From UBA6168 sp964508135 (lineage in GTDB: Bacteria > Bacteroidota > Bacteroidia > Chitinophagales > Saprospiraceae): a stretch of 64,000 nt of DNA. The notes under the pieces are model-generated. The model did no database searches, had not been told where the DNA came from, and saw only the letters and a list, made by a program, of their open reading frames with translations. Below, piece after piece: positions 43,079 to 52,100 of the stretch. The stretch lies in NCBI GenBank assembly GCA_964508135.1, contig CAZDSU010000016.1, positions 37,849 to 101,848 on the forward strand, read 5' to 3'. How positions within the stretch are numbered: the stretch's first letter is position 1; each line of letters opens with the position of its first letter. The position numbers and the translations under genes are program-made.

Positions 43079-45649
43079 CTAACGTATCACTTCAATCTTC
43101 TTGTTAAGTACCTCTCCATTGGCAAGGACTTTCACTGTGTACATGCCTGGCGCAAAATCAGCAACATTCACCATCATGCGCTTGGCAGTCATCTTGCCAG
43201 AGTCGTACACCAAGCCTCCCGTCATGCTGTAAACCATGACCCGCTCCATTTCGTGGCCAAAGCCATTCAAGTGAAGTGTGAAGGCTTGGTTGGCCGGATT
43301 TGGGTACACCACGAGTTGGTTCTCTTCCACAGGCTTTACAACCTTGCTACTGCCACCTAACTCGATGGTGAAGCTGCCACCGCCCAGCCCGAAGGTCTGA
43401 CCGTTGCCATTCATCATGCCGAGGGAGTTGAGGGTTACTTTCGAAGTCAATTTATCAGGCCTGCCACCAGAGACATCGTCAATAACTATAAATTCCGCCA
43501 CCCCAATATGCCCAAAACCACTTGCTGCTACCCCGCTGGTGCGGGTATAGGCCGCATCTATTTTGCCAGCCAGCGGCTTTTGTGTTTTGGAAAGGATGGG
43601 TGAGTTATAGTCCATCCAAGTATTGTCGTCAAACAAGATATTGACCTCAAAAATGGCCGGATCGTAAAGCAGTTCGAATGCCAAACCGTACGCATTGATT
43701 GCAGGAAACGTATCATTCCCCAAGCCAATGGGTGCATAAAATACATCCCCAATTTCCAAGTTTTCAGGGAAATTCGGCTCTTCAATATAAAATGGGAGAT
43801 TTTCCAATGCCTCCACAGGTGCTGGTGTCAAATTGTGGTAATTCCCATAAAATTCGCCAATGGCTGCCGTATCCAGCGAACTGACGATACCATCGCCATC
43901 CGAATCAATATGCTTGGGGTCGTAGCCAAGTCCCGTGACAAAAAGGCTGTTCCAATCGTTGGCGTATTGACCATACCATTCCACCGAACCGTTGGTACGA
44001 ATAGTACCAACCTCACCCATGCACATCCCAATGGGCAGCACGTCACGAACATCTACTGCACCATCCATATTGGTGTCACCTGACCACACACATGCTTTTC
44101 CCGCACAAAGCGTATCAGACTGAGGGTTGCTAATTTCCACAATATCCACCTCCACTTTCACCAATTGACAACCTCCCGGAACGCCATCGGCACAGTATTC
44201 AAATTCGAACTCGTCAGCACCTGTAGCATTCAGAACAGGCACGTACACCAGCATGTTTATACCTGAAAATTCTTGATTGTAAGGGCTGCTAGGATAAGTG
44301 TGCAATCCAGGATAAAAAATAACAGAACCCAGACCTGGATTGATTTGAGTATAGGAATACCCATCAAAGGGCAGATTGTCGCCCAAAACCAAAGGGGTAT
44401 TCTTGGGTGTAGTGATATTGAAAATCGAAAGCACCGGGTTTAGGTCGTCAACTATAATATAGCAAGTGGCAGTGTCATAAGGGTTGTTGGGTGCCATGGC
44501 ACGGTAACGGAACTTGTCAACTCCCTTGAAACCGGAAGGTGGTGTATAGCGATAGACACCTTTGCCAATATCAGGCAAATAGACCAGAGTCCCTCCTTTT
44601 TCAGTAGTGTTGCCTCCTATTACACTAACATTTACCAAGTATGTAGCTCCATTGTCATTGTCCAGCAAATGAATTTCTTCAATCGGTTCGTTTTTGGGTG
44701 TGTACACAATATCGGTAAACAATAGGTTACTAACACTAGGTACGTTGAACACTTTGATTTGCACCACTCGGGTGTCCCCGTTGGCGTTCTCAAATTCTAT
44801 CTGGTCAGTACCCGTAAAGCCTTGGTTGGGCACATATACCAATGTTTGCAGGGTATCCAAGATGCCATGTGCAGGATTGCTTGTCACATAAAAACCGCTA
44901 TTCATGTCAGAAAGCACCACTTGTGACACATTTTTGTTAGTGAACAAGAAGAAAGTGTCTTGCGAAGGCGGTGTAACAGGATTCACACAAATATTGACCA
45001 CAGCAAAGGAACATGAACCTTGTGCATCGCAAATCGAATAATTAAGGTTGGCAATGCCCGTAAAACCGGCTTCTGGAGTGAACAATACTTTGGTATTGCC
45101 CGCAGTCAACACTGCTGTGCCATTGTTTATATTGGTAATTCCAGCGATCGTTTGGTTCGTGCCGTTTCCCGTGTCATTTATTAAAACTTGAATTTCGACC
45201 GCCTGACCCTGAAGTGTAGATACATAATCATTTTCAGCATTTAAAAAGGAAGGAACTACTGTAAAATAGAAAATTTTGCGTGCCACCTGGTTGCCACCGT
45301 TTCCATACTGTTTGTAAAATTCTACAACAACCGTATCCCTACCTACAAAGTTGGAATTGGGCGCGTAAAAGAAGTTATTGGAAGCAGGATACCCCTTGGC
45401 TCCAAAGGGGCCATTATTGTTGCCGTTATTGGAAGGATTGAAATAGGAAGCACCGTGACTGCCCACGACATTGCGTTGAGGTCGCACAGAGGCAGAGTAA
45501 TGATTGAACTGGTGTGAAAATATCCCGTTTTTTAGAACGAGTTCGTGGTAAACCTCAATGGTAGGTGTCTGTCCAATCGCCTCCGAAAAAAACCAGCAAC
45601 TAGCCAGTAGAATGAGGAAAATTTTTTTTGTGTAGAACGGTACATTCAT
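43079..45649 (-). CDS. Large T9SS surface protein with Ig-like and dockerin-like repeats
   Basis: 856 residues with a signal peptide (KKIFLILLASCWFFSEAIGQ). Several Ig/cadherin-like beta domains (~95-500) follow the pattern NDxxxxxQGQxVEIQVLxND and TPPSGFKGVDKFRYRA (VCBS/Big-type repeats). Around 545-625 two calcium-binding loops, SGDTNMDGAVDVRDVLPIG and DSDGDGIVSSLDTAAIG, resemble a dockerin pair. After a cohesin-like beta domain (~640-770) come YPNPANQAFTLHL and a T9SS sorting tail. It is probably a cell-surface adhesin or scaffold. The ATG at 45649 is preferred over one six codons upstream. Unit 5 of the array lies downstream. Confidence 0.88.
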   Translation of the reverse strand: MNVPFYTKKIFLILLASCWFFSEAIGQTPTIEVYHELVLKNGIFSHQFNHYSASVRPQRNVVGSHGASYFNPSNNGNNNGPFGAKGYPASNNFFYAPNSNFVGRDTVVVEFYKQYGNGGNQVARKIFYFTVVPSFLNAENDYVSTLQGQAVEIQVLINDTGNGTNQTIAGITNINNGTAVLTAGNTKVLFTPEAGFTGIANLNYSICDAQGSCSFAVVNICVNPVTPPSQDTFFLFTNKNVSQVVLSDMNSGFYVTSNPAHGILDTLQTLVYVPNQGFTGTDQIEFENANGDTRVVQIKVFNVPSVSNLLFTDIVYTPKNEPIEEIHLLDNDNGATYLVNVSVIGGNTTEKGGTLVYLPDIGKGVYRYTPPSGFKGVDKFRYRAMAPNNPYDTATCYIIVDDLNPVLSIFNITTPKNTPLVLGDNLPFDGYSYTQINPGLGSVIFYPGLHTYPSSPYNQEFSGINMLVYVPVLNATGADEFEFEYCADGVPGGCQLVKVEVDIVEISNPQSDTLCAGKACVWSGDTNMDGAVDVRDVLPIGMCMGEVGTIRTNGSVEWYGQYANDWNSLFVTGLGYDPKHIDSDGDGIVSSLDTAAIGEFYGNYHNLTPAPVEALENLPFYIEEPNFPENLEIGDVFYAPIGLGNDTFPAINAYGLAFELLYDPAIFEVNILFDDNTWMDYNSPILSKTQKPLAGKIDAAYTRTSGVAASGFGHIGVAEFIVIDDVSGGRPDKLTSKVTLNSLGMMNGNGQTFGLGGGSFTIELGGSSKVVKPVEENQLVVYPNPANQAFTLHLNGFGHEMERVMVYSMTGGLVYDSGKMTAKRMMVNVADFAPGMYTVKVLANGEVLNKKIEVIR

Positions 45650-45925
45650 GGATTCGTGGATTTTCATTGCTAATTAAAGTGTCTCAAGTCTGTCTTCGGG
45701 CCTTTCCCGCTAAAAGTTGTTGTTCTAAATTCGTGGTACAAGTCTAAGCCGGAAAACATCAACGTACAAAAACAAAAAACTCCGACTGTGAACAAAAATT
45801 CTATATTCGTGAAAAATCCAACTTACTTATAAAACCTTGATATTCAATAATCTAATTTCAAAAAGCGGAAATATAAAAATAGCGCTTGTGAGATTTTTAT
45901 TTTTCACTACTTTTGAATTTCCTTC

Positions 45926-46000
45926 TTGCCCCTGCCCCTAATGGGGAACTTAATTTCAATAACTTTCTGTTTAAGGTTCCCCTTTAGGGGGCAGGGGCAA
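45926..46000. repeat. GCCCCTGCCCC inverted repeat
   Basis: Arms at 45926-45949 and 45976-46000 (TTGCCCCTGCCCC with GGGGCAGGGGCAA; TAATGGGGAAC with GTTCCCCTTTA) pair with small bulges. Its TTTAGGGGGCAGGGG stretch resembles the outer arm of the palindrome at 26330. It lies between the divergent genes at 45649 and 46034; the rest of that gap is AT-rich and shows nothing else. Confidence 0.8.
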
Positions 46001-46033
46001 AACAAGGCTCTAAGTTAGAAACTTTTTCCTAAA

Positions 46034-47458
46034 ATGCAAACTAGCAAACTCTATTCCATACTTTACAATTTTGACAAATATGAGCAAAATCGTTTGAAAA
46101 AATTTTTGGGGTCTCCGTATTTCAACCGGAACGAGTCCCTGATTTTGCTCTTCGATATGTTGATTTCGCATATCAACGAAAAATCGCAAGCCAATTTGGA
46201 GAAAATCGACTTGTGGAACAAAATCTATGTGGGTGAGTCCTACGACGACGTGCTTTTTCGCAAAAACTGCTCCGATCTGCTAAAGTTGGTTGAGGATTTT
46301 TTGGCACAACAAGTATTTGAAGAGAATCCAATTTATCAAGCTACCTATCTTATTGAAGCCGTAGCAAAGAAAAAATTGGAGAAGCTTTATAACAGCACCA
46401 TGAAGTCTGCTAGGAGGCTAACAGAACAACAGCTCTATCGCACTGCAAACTATTACTTAGCTCAGTACCAAGTAGAGAAAAACTACTTCGACCTTATAGG
46501 GCAAGAACACGATAGAACCACTAAAAAAAACGAGGAAGCTGTTTTGAATAATTTAGACAGGTTTTTCATCGCTGAAAAACTCAGGTTTGCTTGCTCCGTT
46601 TTAAGTCAAAAAAAACTTGTGTCGCATGAATATTACCTTCTATTCATAGATGAAATTGTTGCTCAACTTGAACGGGGAGGTTTCGAAGACATTCCTCCTG
46701 TTGAAGTCTATTACCGAATTTATCTTACATTGAAAGATGAAGAAAACACAGACCACTATTTCAAGTTAATGGAATACCTAGAGAAAGTAGGAGACGTTTT
46801 CCCAAGAAATGAGGCGGAGTTTATCTATCAAGCAGCCCTGAATTATTGCATAAAAAAAGTTAATCAAGGGAGCAGACAATTTTTGGAAGAATATTTTAAT
46901 GTCTTCGTGATTCTATTGGATAAAGAACTACTCTTAACTGACGGTGAACTCTCGCCTTGGCATTTTCGAAATATTGTAGTGATTGCTTTACGACTTGGGA
47001 AAACGGATTGGACAGAGAAATTTATAAATGACTATAAAGCCTATCTACCATTAGCCATGAAAGACAATGCAGTTTCCTTCAATCTTGCTCAATTGTACTT
47101 TTATCAAAAAAAGTACGACAAAGTGAAGGAATTACTTCAAACCGTTGAATATGAAGACTTTACATACAATTTAAATTCCAAAACCTTCTTACTTATGACC
47201 TATTTCGAAATGGACGAAATAGAACCGTTGTATTCCTTGATGGACAGCTTTCGTACCTATCTTAATAGACATAAGGATTTCTCAGCTGCAAAAAGAATCC
47301 ATTATACAAACCTTATTAAGTTTACAAAACACCTTACTAAAATTATTCCTGGAGACAAAAAAGCATTAGAAAAGCTTGGTAAAGAAGTTGAAGAAGCTGA
47401 ACCTAAAGGCATCGCTTCAGTAAACTGGCTCAAGGAAAAAATAACCGAACTAGAATAA
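46034..47458 (+). CDS. Large AT-rich helical protein of unknown function
   Basis: 474 residues, cytoplasmic by composition (no signal). Almost wholly helical with TPR-like spacing in the middle (YFLAQYQVEKNY, LAQLYFYQKKYDKVKELL). It opens MQTSKLYSILYNFDKYEQNR. Codon use is clearly more AT-rich than that of the neighbours. I believe similar proteins occur as conserved hypotheticals in other Bacteroidota but know no function. It is followed directly by a terminator. Confidence 0.75.
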   Translation: MQTSKLYSILYNFDKYEQNRLKKFLGSPYFNRNESLILLFDMLISHINEKSQANLEKIDLWNKIYVGESYDDVLFRKNCSDLLKLVEDFLAQQVFEENPIYQATYLIEAVAKKKLEKLYNSTMKSARRLTEQQLYRTANYYLAQYQVEKNYFDLIGQEHDRTTKKNEEAVLNNLDRFFIAEKLRFACSVLSQKKLVSHEYYLLFIDEIVAQLERGGFEDIPPVEVYYRIYLTLKDEENTDHYFKLMEYLEKVGDVFPRNEAEFIYQAALNYCIKKVNQGSRQFLEEYFNVFVILLDKELLLTDGELSPWHFRNIVVIALRLGKTDWTEKFINDYKAYLPLAMKDNAVSFNLAQLYFYQKKYDKVKELLQTVEYEDFTYNLNSKTFLLMTYFEMDEIEPLYSLMDSFRTYLNRHKDFSAAKRIHYTNLIKFTKHLTKIIPGDKKALEKLGKEVEEAEPKGIASVNWLKEKITELE

Positions 47459-47490
47459 AAAAAGCGCAGCCCCGAACCCGAGGCTGCGCT
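47459..47490 (+). terminator. Terminator after the 46034 gene
   Basis: AGCGCAGCC and GGCTGCGCT form a 9-bp perfect stem directly after the stop codon, preceded by seven A. On the + strand the following T-run is short, so it may mainly serve the minus-strand FN3 gene. Confidence 0.7.
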
Positions 47491-47534
47491 TGTGCTACTT
47501 GCGGCTCGTTTTCAATTGCCCTGAACATCATCAA

Positions 47535-47861
47535 TCACGATGAACTCCGACACATCCCACCCCCGCAGTCAGCGGCAAAGTAGAAGTAGTACCTACCGGC
47601 GGTCAGGTTCGTGAAGGTGTAAGTGAGGGAGCTAGTGGTCCATTCCGGGCTTGCGTAGTTGTCGGACTGGCGCACGTACTTCACCTTGTAGCCGGAGGCA
47701 CCACTCACGGCATCCCAAGCAAAGGTAGCCGTAGTGAGGGTACTTCCAGTTTTGTGCACATTGGTTGGTGTGCCACAGGTGCAGTCGTGAGCCGTGGGGA
47801 GCGTGGCAAAGCCAAAAGCCAGCGGCATTGCGAAGAGCAACAGAAAAAATACTTTCTTCAT
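47535..47861 (-). CDS. Small secreted fibronectin type III protein, probable 3' frameshift
   Basis: 108 residues: a signal peptide (MKKVFFLLLFAMPLAFGFA), a cysteine pair (DCTCG) and one FN3 domain (~28-95: TTATFAWDAVSGASGYKVKYV ... LTAGRYYFYFAADCGGG). The frame ends in MCRSSS, but the alternate frame right after the G-rich stretch (47557-47565 on the + strand) continues SEFIVIDDVQGN to a stop at 47512. EFIVIDDV also occurs near the end of the 43079 protein, so a one-base shift has probably changed the true C-terminus, either a real mutation or a sequencing error. Confidence 0.7.
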   Translation of the reverse strand: MKKVFFLLLFAMPLAFGFATLPTAHDCTCGTPTNVHKTGSTLTTATFAWDAVSGASGYKVKYVRQSDNYASPEWTTSSLTYTFTNLTAGRYYFYFAADCGGGMCRSSS

Positions 47862-47953
47862 AAAATGAAAATTTTGGGTGAGAAAATATGGTTTATAGAG
47901 CCAAGTTGCATTACAATAATTTCGAATGCAATGGGGGGTAATTTAACTCTTCC

Positions 47954-48634
47954 TTAACGCTTCCCTGTCCAATAATACGACCACCACTCATTCCCCCAAG
48001 CCATGGCCAAGTGCACAAGGAAGGCGATCCAGATAGTACCAGTCTGATAGGTGAGTAGGCAAAGTACAATACCGAGCGGCACAGCCCCTACCGCCTCTTT
48101 CCAGCCCTTAGCGATATGCACGAGGACGTAGAGCGAAATATTCACTGCAATAGCTAACGAGAGCGGCATAACTTCCAAGCAGGTAAAAAACAGGAATCCC
48201 CGGAACGCAAATTCGTAGGCCAACAGGTAGGCGGCCCAGGTCAGGGCACTGTTGATTCGAAGGTGGCGGGGCCAAGGCAGGCGCGTGCGTATCATCGGGT
48301 ACATGGCGAGGTTGTCCGGGGAGCGTGCAGCGAAGTAGTTCAGCACAGTGACGACGGCGCTGAGTCCCAGTGTCCAAAGCAGGGTAGGTACTGGGTTCTT
48401 AAAACCGAGGCCAACCAACTGTAAATCAATGCCTTGTACCAAACAAATCGCCAACGGCACCAACCCAAAAAAGAAAACGCCCTGCCAACGGATGAAGTAA
48501 ATCCAGTTGATTTTAGCGGGTTCTTCTCCCCATTTTTTATCAAAAAAATTGCGGAGCGAAACGGAGTTCCAAGCAAAATAATAGATGCAATAGGCCAGCG
48601 TGACGGCAGAAATGGAAAGGATGGCGTTCAACAT
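47954..48634 (-). CDS. CPBP-family intramembrane protease-like protein
   Basis: 226 residues with about seven transmembrane segments. The CPBP (ABI/Rce1-like) motifs are present in altered form: YEFAFRGFLFF stands where EExxxR is expected, with one Glu and the Arg kept; VNISLYVLVHIAKGWKEA carries the second motif's His, and AFLVHLAMAWGNEWW the third. Family members cleave prenylated or unknown peptides or protect against bacteriocins. The loss of one Glu leaves activity uncertain. Confidence 0.75.
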   Translation of the reverse strand: MLNAILSISAVTLAYCIYYFAWNSVSLRNFFDKKWGEEPAKINWIYFIRWQGVFFFGLVPLAICLVQGIDLQLVGLGFKNPVPTLLWTLGLSAVVTVLNYFAARSPDNLAMYPMIRTRLPWPRHLRINSALTWAAYLLAYEFAFRGFLFFTCLEVMPLSLAIAVNISLYVLVHIAKGWKEAVGAVPLGIVLCLLTYQTGTIWIAFLVHLAMAWGNEWWSYYWTGKR

Positions 48635-48762
48635 TCGATTGAGGATTAAGGGCTAGGAAATGAGGTAGTGGCTGCTTCAATCCAAACACCCTTGTTATTT
48701 TCGTCCAAAGGTAATTTTTGGTCAAAACTTCCTGCCTCAATCTTAAAAAAATCGAAAATCCC

Positions 48763-50643
48763 TCAGTCTTTGCGAAGCAGCAGCTTCACTTCCACCCGCT
48801 GGTTCCGCCGTCGGCTTGGGTGGCTGACGTCTTTGGTCACAACGAGCTTTTTTCCAAAAACCTTCCGTGTAAGTCGTTGGTCGTCAATGCCTTTGCCGGT
48901 CAGATAGTTGATGGCGGCATCAGCCCTTGCTTTACTCAGCTTTTCACAATAATCGTCGGAGGGGATGTTGTTGGTATGGCCTTCTACCAAAGCTATCTGC
49001 TTGGGGTTTTCTTTCATCATCTCCACCACTTTTTCCAAAGTCTCGAAGTCTTTTTCCTCCAATGAAAATGAATCCGCCTTGAAGTAGATGGTCGCAATGT
49101 ACTTTACATCGTATGTGACAACAACCATTGTGGTATCGGTACTCAACGTGCCCGCTTCCTCGACCTCCACCGATTCTTCCGCTTCCGATGCAGGCGATTG
49201 TACCAACATGGTTGGAGGTTCGGGTATTTCAATACCAGAATCTTCGGTGCTTTCGGTAACGAGTGGCTCAACAGGGGGAATTGGCGGCGCCTCTGGTTCT
49301 TTCTTGGGTTCCGGCTTTGGTTTTTCAGGTTTTGGCGGTGGCGGCGGGGTTTCCGTCACTTGCACGTCCCGCACCTTCGTCACCTTGCAGCCGTTGGCTG
49401 TTTCTATGCTCAGCGATATGGATTTTTTGCCCCCAGAGGTATAGCTGACCGTGTGCGGTCCAGCACCTTTTGCCTTTTGTGGGTTGGCATCAACGCCGAA
49501 ATTCCATTCCCAGTTTTTGATGCCTCCGGCAAATGTGCTGGCGTTCTTGATGGTGAGTTTCTCTCCTTTTGCAAGCTTGAGTTTGCTCACGGTGAAATGT
49601 GCCACTGGCCCCACGAACGTACCATTCCCACCAAACTCCACCGAAAACCCATTGCCCGTGTTCTGGTAATTGTTCACCATCAGGGCGTAGCTTTTTCCAG
49701 CCTCCATGCGGAGTGGCGTCAAGAAATTGTCGTTGTTTTCATCGCAGCCCTGGTCTTCCACGATGTCGGTAGAACTACTGGACAACCCGGTAGTTCCTGA
49801 ACAACGCCTCCAGGTAGCGTATGGGGCACCAAGGTTTTCGCCAGCAGCCATGCAACGCACAGGTATTTTCATCGAACAGTCGGTCACCCCATTTGGCAAC
49901 AAAAACAGCACAAAGTCAAGGTCGTCGCTAGGGTTGATGGGCTTTAGGGTGAAACTGAGCAGTCCCGATTCCTCGCAAGTCCATTTGTACCAAGCCGATT
50001 GCGACTCCTCTGGTACACAGATACCTTTCTGTAATTCGGAGGTATTGCGCCCTGCGTTGCTCATGCTTGGCACCGTGAAGCTGGACTTGTCGCAAAGCAC
50101 CACCGCCGACAAGCAGTCGGAAGACGGAGAAGGCACAGGGTTGAAATTGTTGATACAAAGCTGGAAAGTTCCGGTCTTTTTGTTTCGCCCGTCCACCCTG
50201 AGGAAGTAGGTTTCACCGACCGCCAAATTGCTGATGAAAGTCTCCACGATGTTGTAACCCTGACCATCGGAGATGCAGCCGACCTCGAAAAGCGCCTTGC
50301 ACTCGCCCCGGTAGAGCGCAAATTGGGGGTCTTGCAGTGTACCACCGGGGTTGTTTTCGATAGCGCCAATCACGCTGATGTTCACCACCGTGGCAACAGC
50401 GGTGAACTTGAACCAAACGTCGTTGTCCGTATCATTGATGTACGATGGAAAACAATTGGCGGGGTCCGGGCCACCGGGCGTGGCTTCGTAATTGGTAAAC
50501 TGGCGGGGCGAACTGCAGAAATTTGTCACGTCCTTCAACCACATTGCCTTCGAGCAATGGTCGTTGGCGGGTGCAGCCAGCAGCCTGCCCATTGCGGAGC
50601 AAACGAAAAACAAGGTGAAAATGAAGGTCAATTTGAAGTTCAT
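48763..50643 (-). CDS. PKD-domain/OmpA-like outer-membrane protein
   Basis: 626 residues, exported (signal to about GRLLAA). Two cysteine-containing beta-sandwich domains (~25-165, ~170-345) of the kind seen in Bacteroidota surface proteins (DNDVWFKFTA, SAWYKWTCEESG) are followed by a PKD domain (~350-435, NWEWNFGVDANPQ), a proline/lysine/glutamate-rich linker (~440-510), and an OmpA C-terminal domain (~530-626: IALVEGHTNNIPSDDYC, SKARADAAINYL). It likely links the wall to surface ligands. No T9SS tail; the OmpA domain ends the protein. Confidence 0.88.
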   Translation of the reverse strand: MNFKLTFIFTLFFVCSAMGRLLAAPANDHCSKAMWLKDVTNFCSSPRQFTNYEATPGGPDPANCFPSYINDTDNDVWFKFTAVATVVNISVIGAIENNPGGTLQDPQFALYRGECKALFEVGCISDGQGYNIVETFISNLAVGETYFLRVDGRNKKTGTFQLCINNFNPVPSPSSDCLSAVVLCDKSSFTVPSMSNAGRNTSELQKGICVPEESQSAWYKWTCEESGLLSFTLKPINPSDDLDFVLFLLPNGVTDCSMKIPVRCMAAGENLGAPYATWRRCSGTTGLSSSSTDIVEDQGCDENNDNFLTPLRMEAGKSYALMVNNYQNTGNGFSVEFGGNGTFVGPVAHFTVSKLKLAKGEKLTIKNASTFAGGIKNWEWNFGVDANPQKAKGAGPHTVSYTSGGKKSISLSIETANGCKVTKVRDVQVTETPPPPPKPEKPKPEPKKEPEAPPIPPVEPLVTESTEDSGIEIPEPPTMLVQSPASEAEESVEVEEAGTLSTDTTMVVVTYDVKYIATIYFKADSFSLEEKDFETLEKVVEMMKENPKQIALVEGHTNNIPSDDYCEKLSKARADAAINYLTGKGIDDQRLTRKVFGKKLVVTKDVSHPSRRRNQRVEVKLLLRKD

Positions 50644-50809
50644 GCTTTCGTAAGGACAAAGTACAAAGTCAAAAGTCTGAAAGCCGCATCGCTTGGCTAT
50701 CCCGGCAAAAATAGGATGATTTGCCTTCGCAAAAATCTAAGGCAGTGTTAATATCTCGGTTTGGTTTTCGACCAAACTGACTAACTTTCCCGCCAGCAAA
50801 CATTTACAA

Positions 50810-52054
50810 ATGAAATACATCCTCGCCTTCCTCCACATCTCCATGACTATCAGCATGTTAGCGCAATCAGCTGCCTCGGACGAGGCGCTCCGCAAACGGG
50901 CCGACGAGCTTGCACACCGCTTCATCATCGTGGATGGCCACGTGGACCTGCCATCGAGGCTCTCGGTAAAAAACTTCCGGCTCACGAAAGAGTTCATCGC
51001 CATGCCCATCGAAACCGATGAGGGCGATTTTGATTATGTCCGGGCAAAGAAAGGTGGCCTTGATGCCCCGTTCATGTCCATCTACATCCCATCTGGCCAT
51101 CAAAAGCGGGCCGACGGCGGGGCCAGCTTTGCCGATACCCTAATAAATATGGTGGCTGATATTTCAAAAATGCACCCCGATAAATTTGCCCCGGCCAACT
51201 CACCCGACGACATTGAGCGCAATTTTGCCGCAGGCAAAATCTCTTTGCCGATGGGCATGGAAAACGGCGCACCCATCCTCAAAATCGCCGACCTCGCCTA
51301 CTTCCACAAGCGGGGCATCCGATACATCACGCTCACCCACGGCAAGGATAACCTCATTTGTGACTCCAGTTACGACACCACCCGCATCAACAACGGCCTC
51401 AGCCCCTTCGGGCGGGAGGTGGTTTCGGAAATGAACCGTCTCGGCATCATGGTGGACATTTCGCACGTGTCAGACGCCGCTTTTTACCAAACAATTGGCG
51501 TCACCAAGGCGCCGGTCATCGCCTCGCACTCGTCCTGCCGCTCCTTCACGCCCGATTTTATCCGAAACATGAGCGACGACATGATTCAAACTTTGGGGAA
51601 AAACGGCGGGGTCATCATGATAAATTTTGGCAGTACTTTCCTCGACAGCCGGGTATCAAAAAGCCGGGAGGCCATGCGCTCCAAACTGTTGGCCTTGCTC
51701 GAAGCCAAGGGTCTGAAAGAGGAAGACGAGGCCGCCAAGCCCATCGTCAAAGCCTTTACCGAAGAAAACCGGGACTCGCTCTACGCCGACGTGGAGATGG
51801 TGGCCAACCATATTGACCACACCGTTAAGCTCGCCGGCATTGACCACGTGGGTCTGGGATCCGACTATGATGGCGTCGGCGATTCGCTCCCGACTGGATT
51901 GAAGGACGCTTCGGCCTACCCAAACCTGCTTTACGTGCTGCTGAAACGGGGCTACTCGGAGGAGGACATTGCGAAGATTTGCTATAAAAACATATTTCGG
52001 GTATGGCGGGAAGTGGAGCGGGTGAGCAAGAAAATTGAGAAATTGAGAAATTGA
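50810..52054 (+). CDS. Membrane dipeptidase (M19 family), exported
   Basis: 414 residues with a signal-like start (MKYILAFLHISMTISMLAQ). The M19 metal ligands are visible: IVDGHVDLPSR (HxD), PMGMENG (bridging Glu), DISHVSD and ASHSSCR (His) and the GSDYDGV segment with Asp. Renal-dipeptidase-type enzymes split dipeptides with either L- or D-residues. The C-terminal SKKIEKLRN is encoded by the TTGAGAAA word repeat around the stop codon. It is followed 46 bases later by an S37 peptidase, a probable operon. Confidence 0.9.
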   Translation: MKYILAFLHISMTISMLAQSAASDEALRKRADELAHRFIIVDGHVDLPSRLSVKNFRLTKEFIAMPIETDEGDFDYVRAKKGGLDAPFMSIYIPSGHQKRADGGASFADTLINMVADISKMHPDKFAPANSPDDIERNFAAGKISLPMGMENGAPILKIADLAYFHKRGIRYITLTHGKDNLICDSSYDTTRINNGLSPFGREVVSEMNRLGIMVDISHVSDAAFYQTIGVTKAPVIASHSSCRSFTPDFIRNMSDDMIQTLGKNGGVIMINFGSTFLDSRVSKSREAMRSKLLALLEAKGLKEEDEAAKPIVKAFTEENRDSLYADVEMVANHIDHTVKLAGIDHVGLGSDYDGVGDSLPTGLKDASAYPNLLYVLLKRGYSEEDIAKICYKNIFRVWREVERVSKKIEKLRN

Positions 52055-52100
52055 GAAATTATAAACCTGATTCAGATACCAATTCAGCAATCAATTCAAA

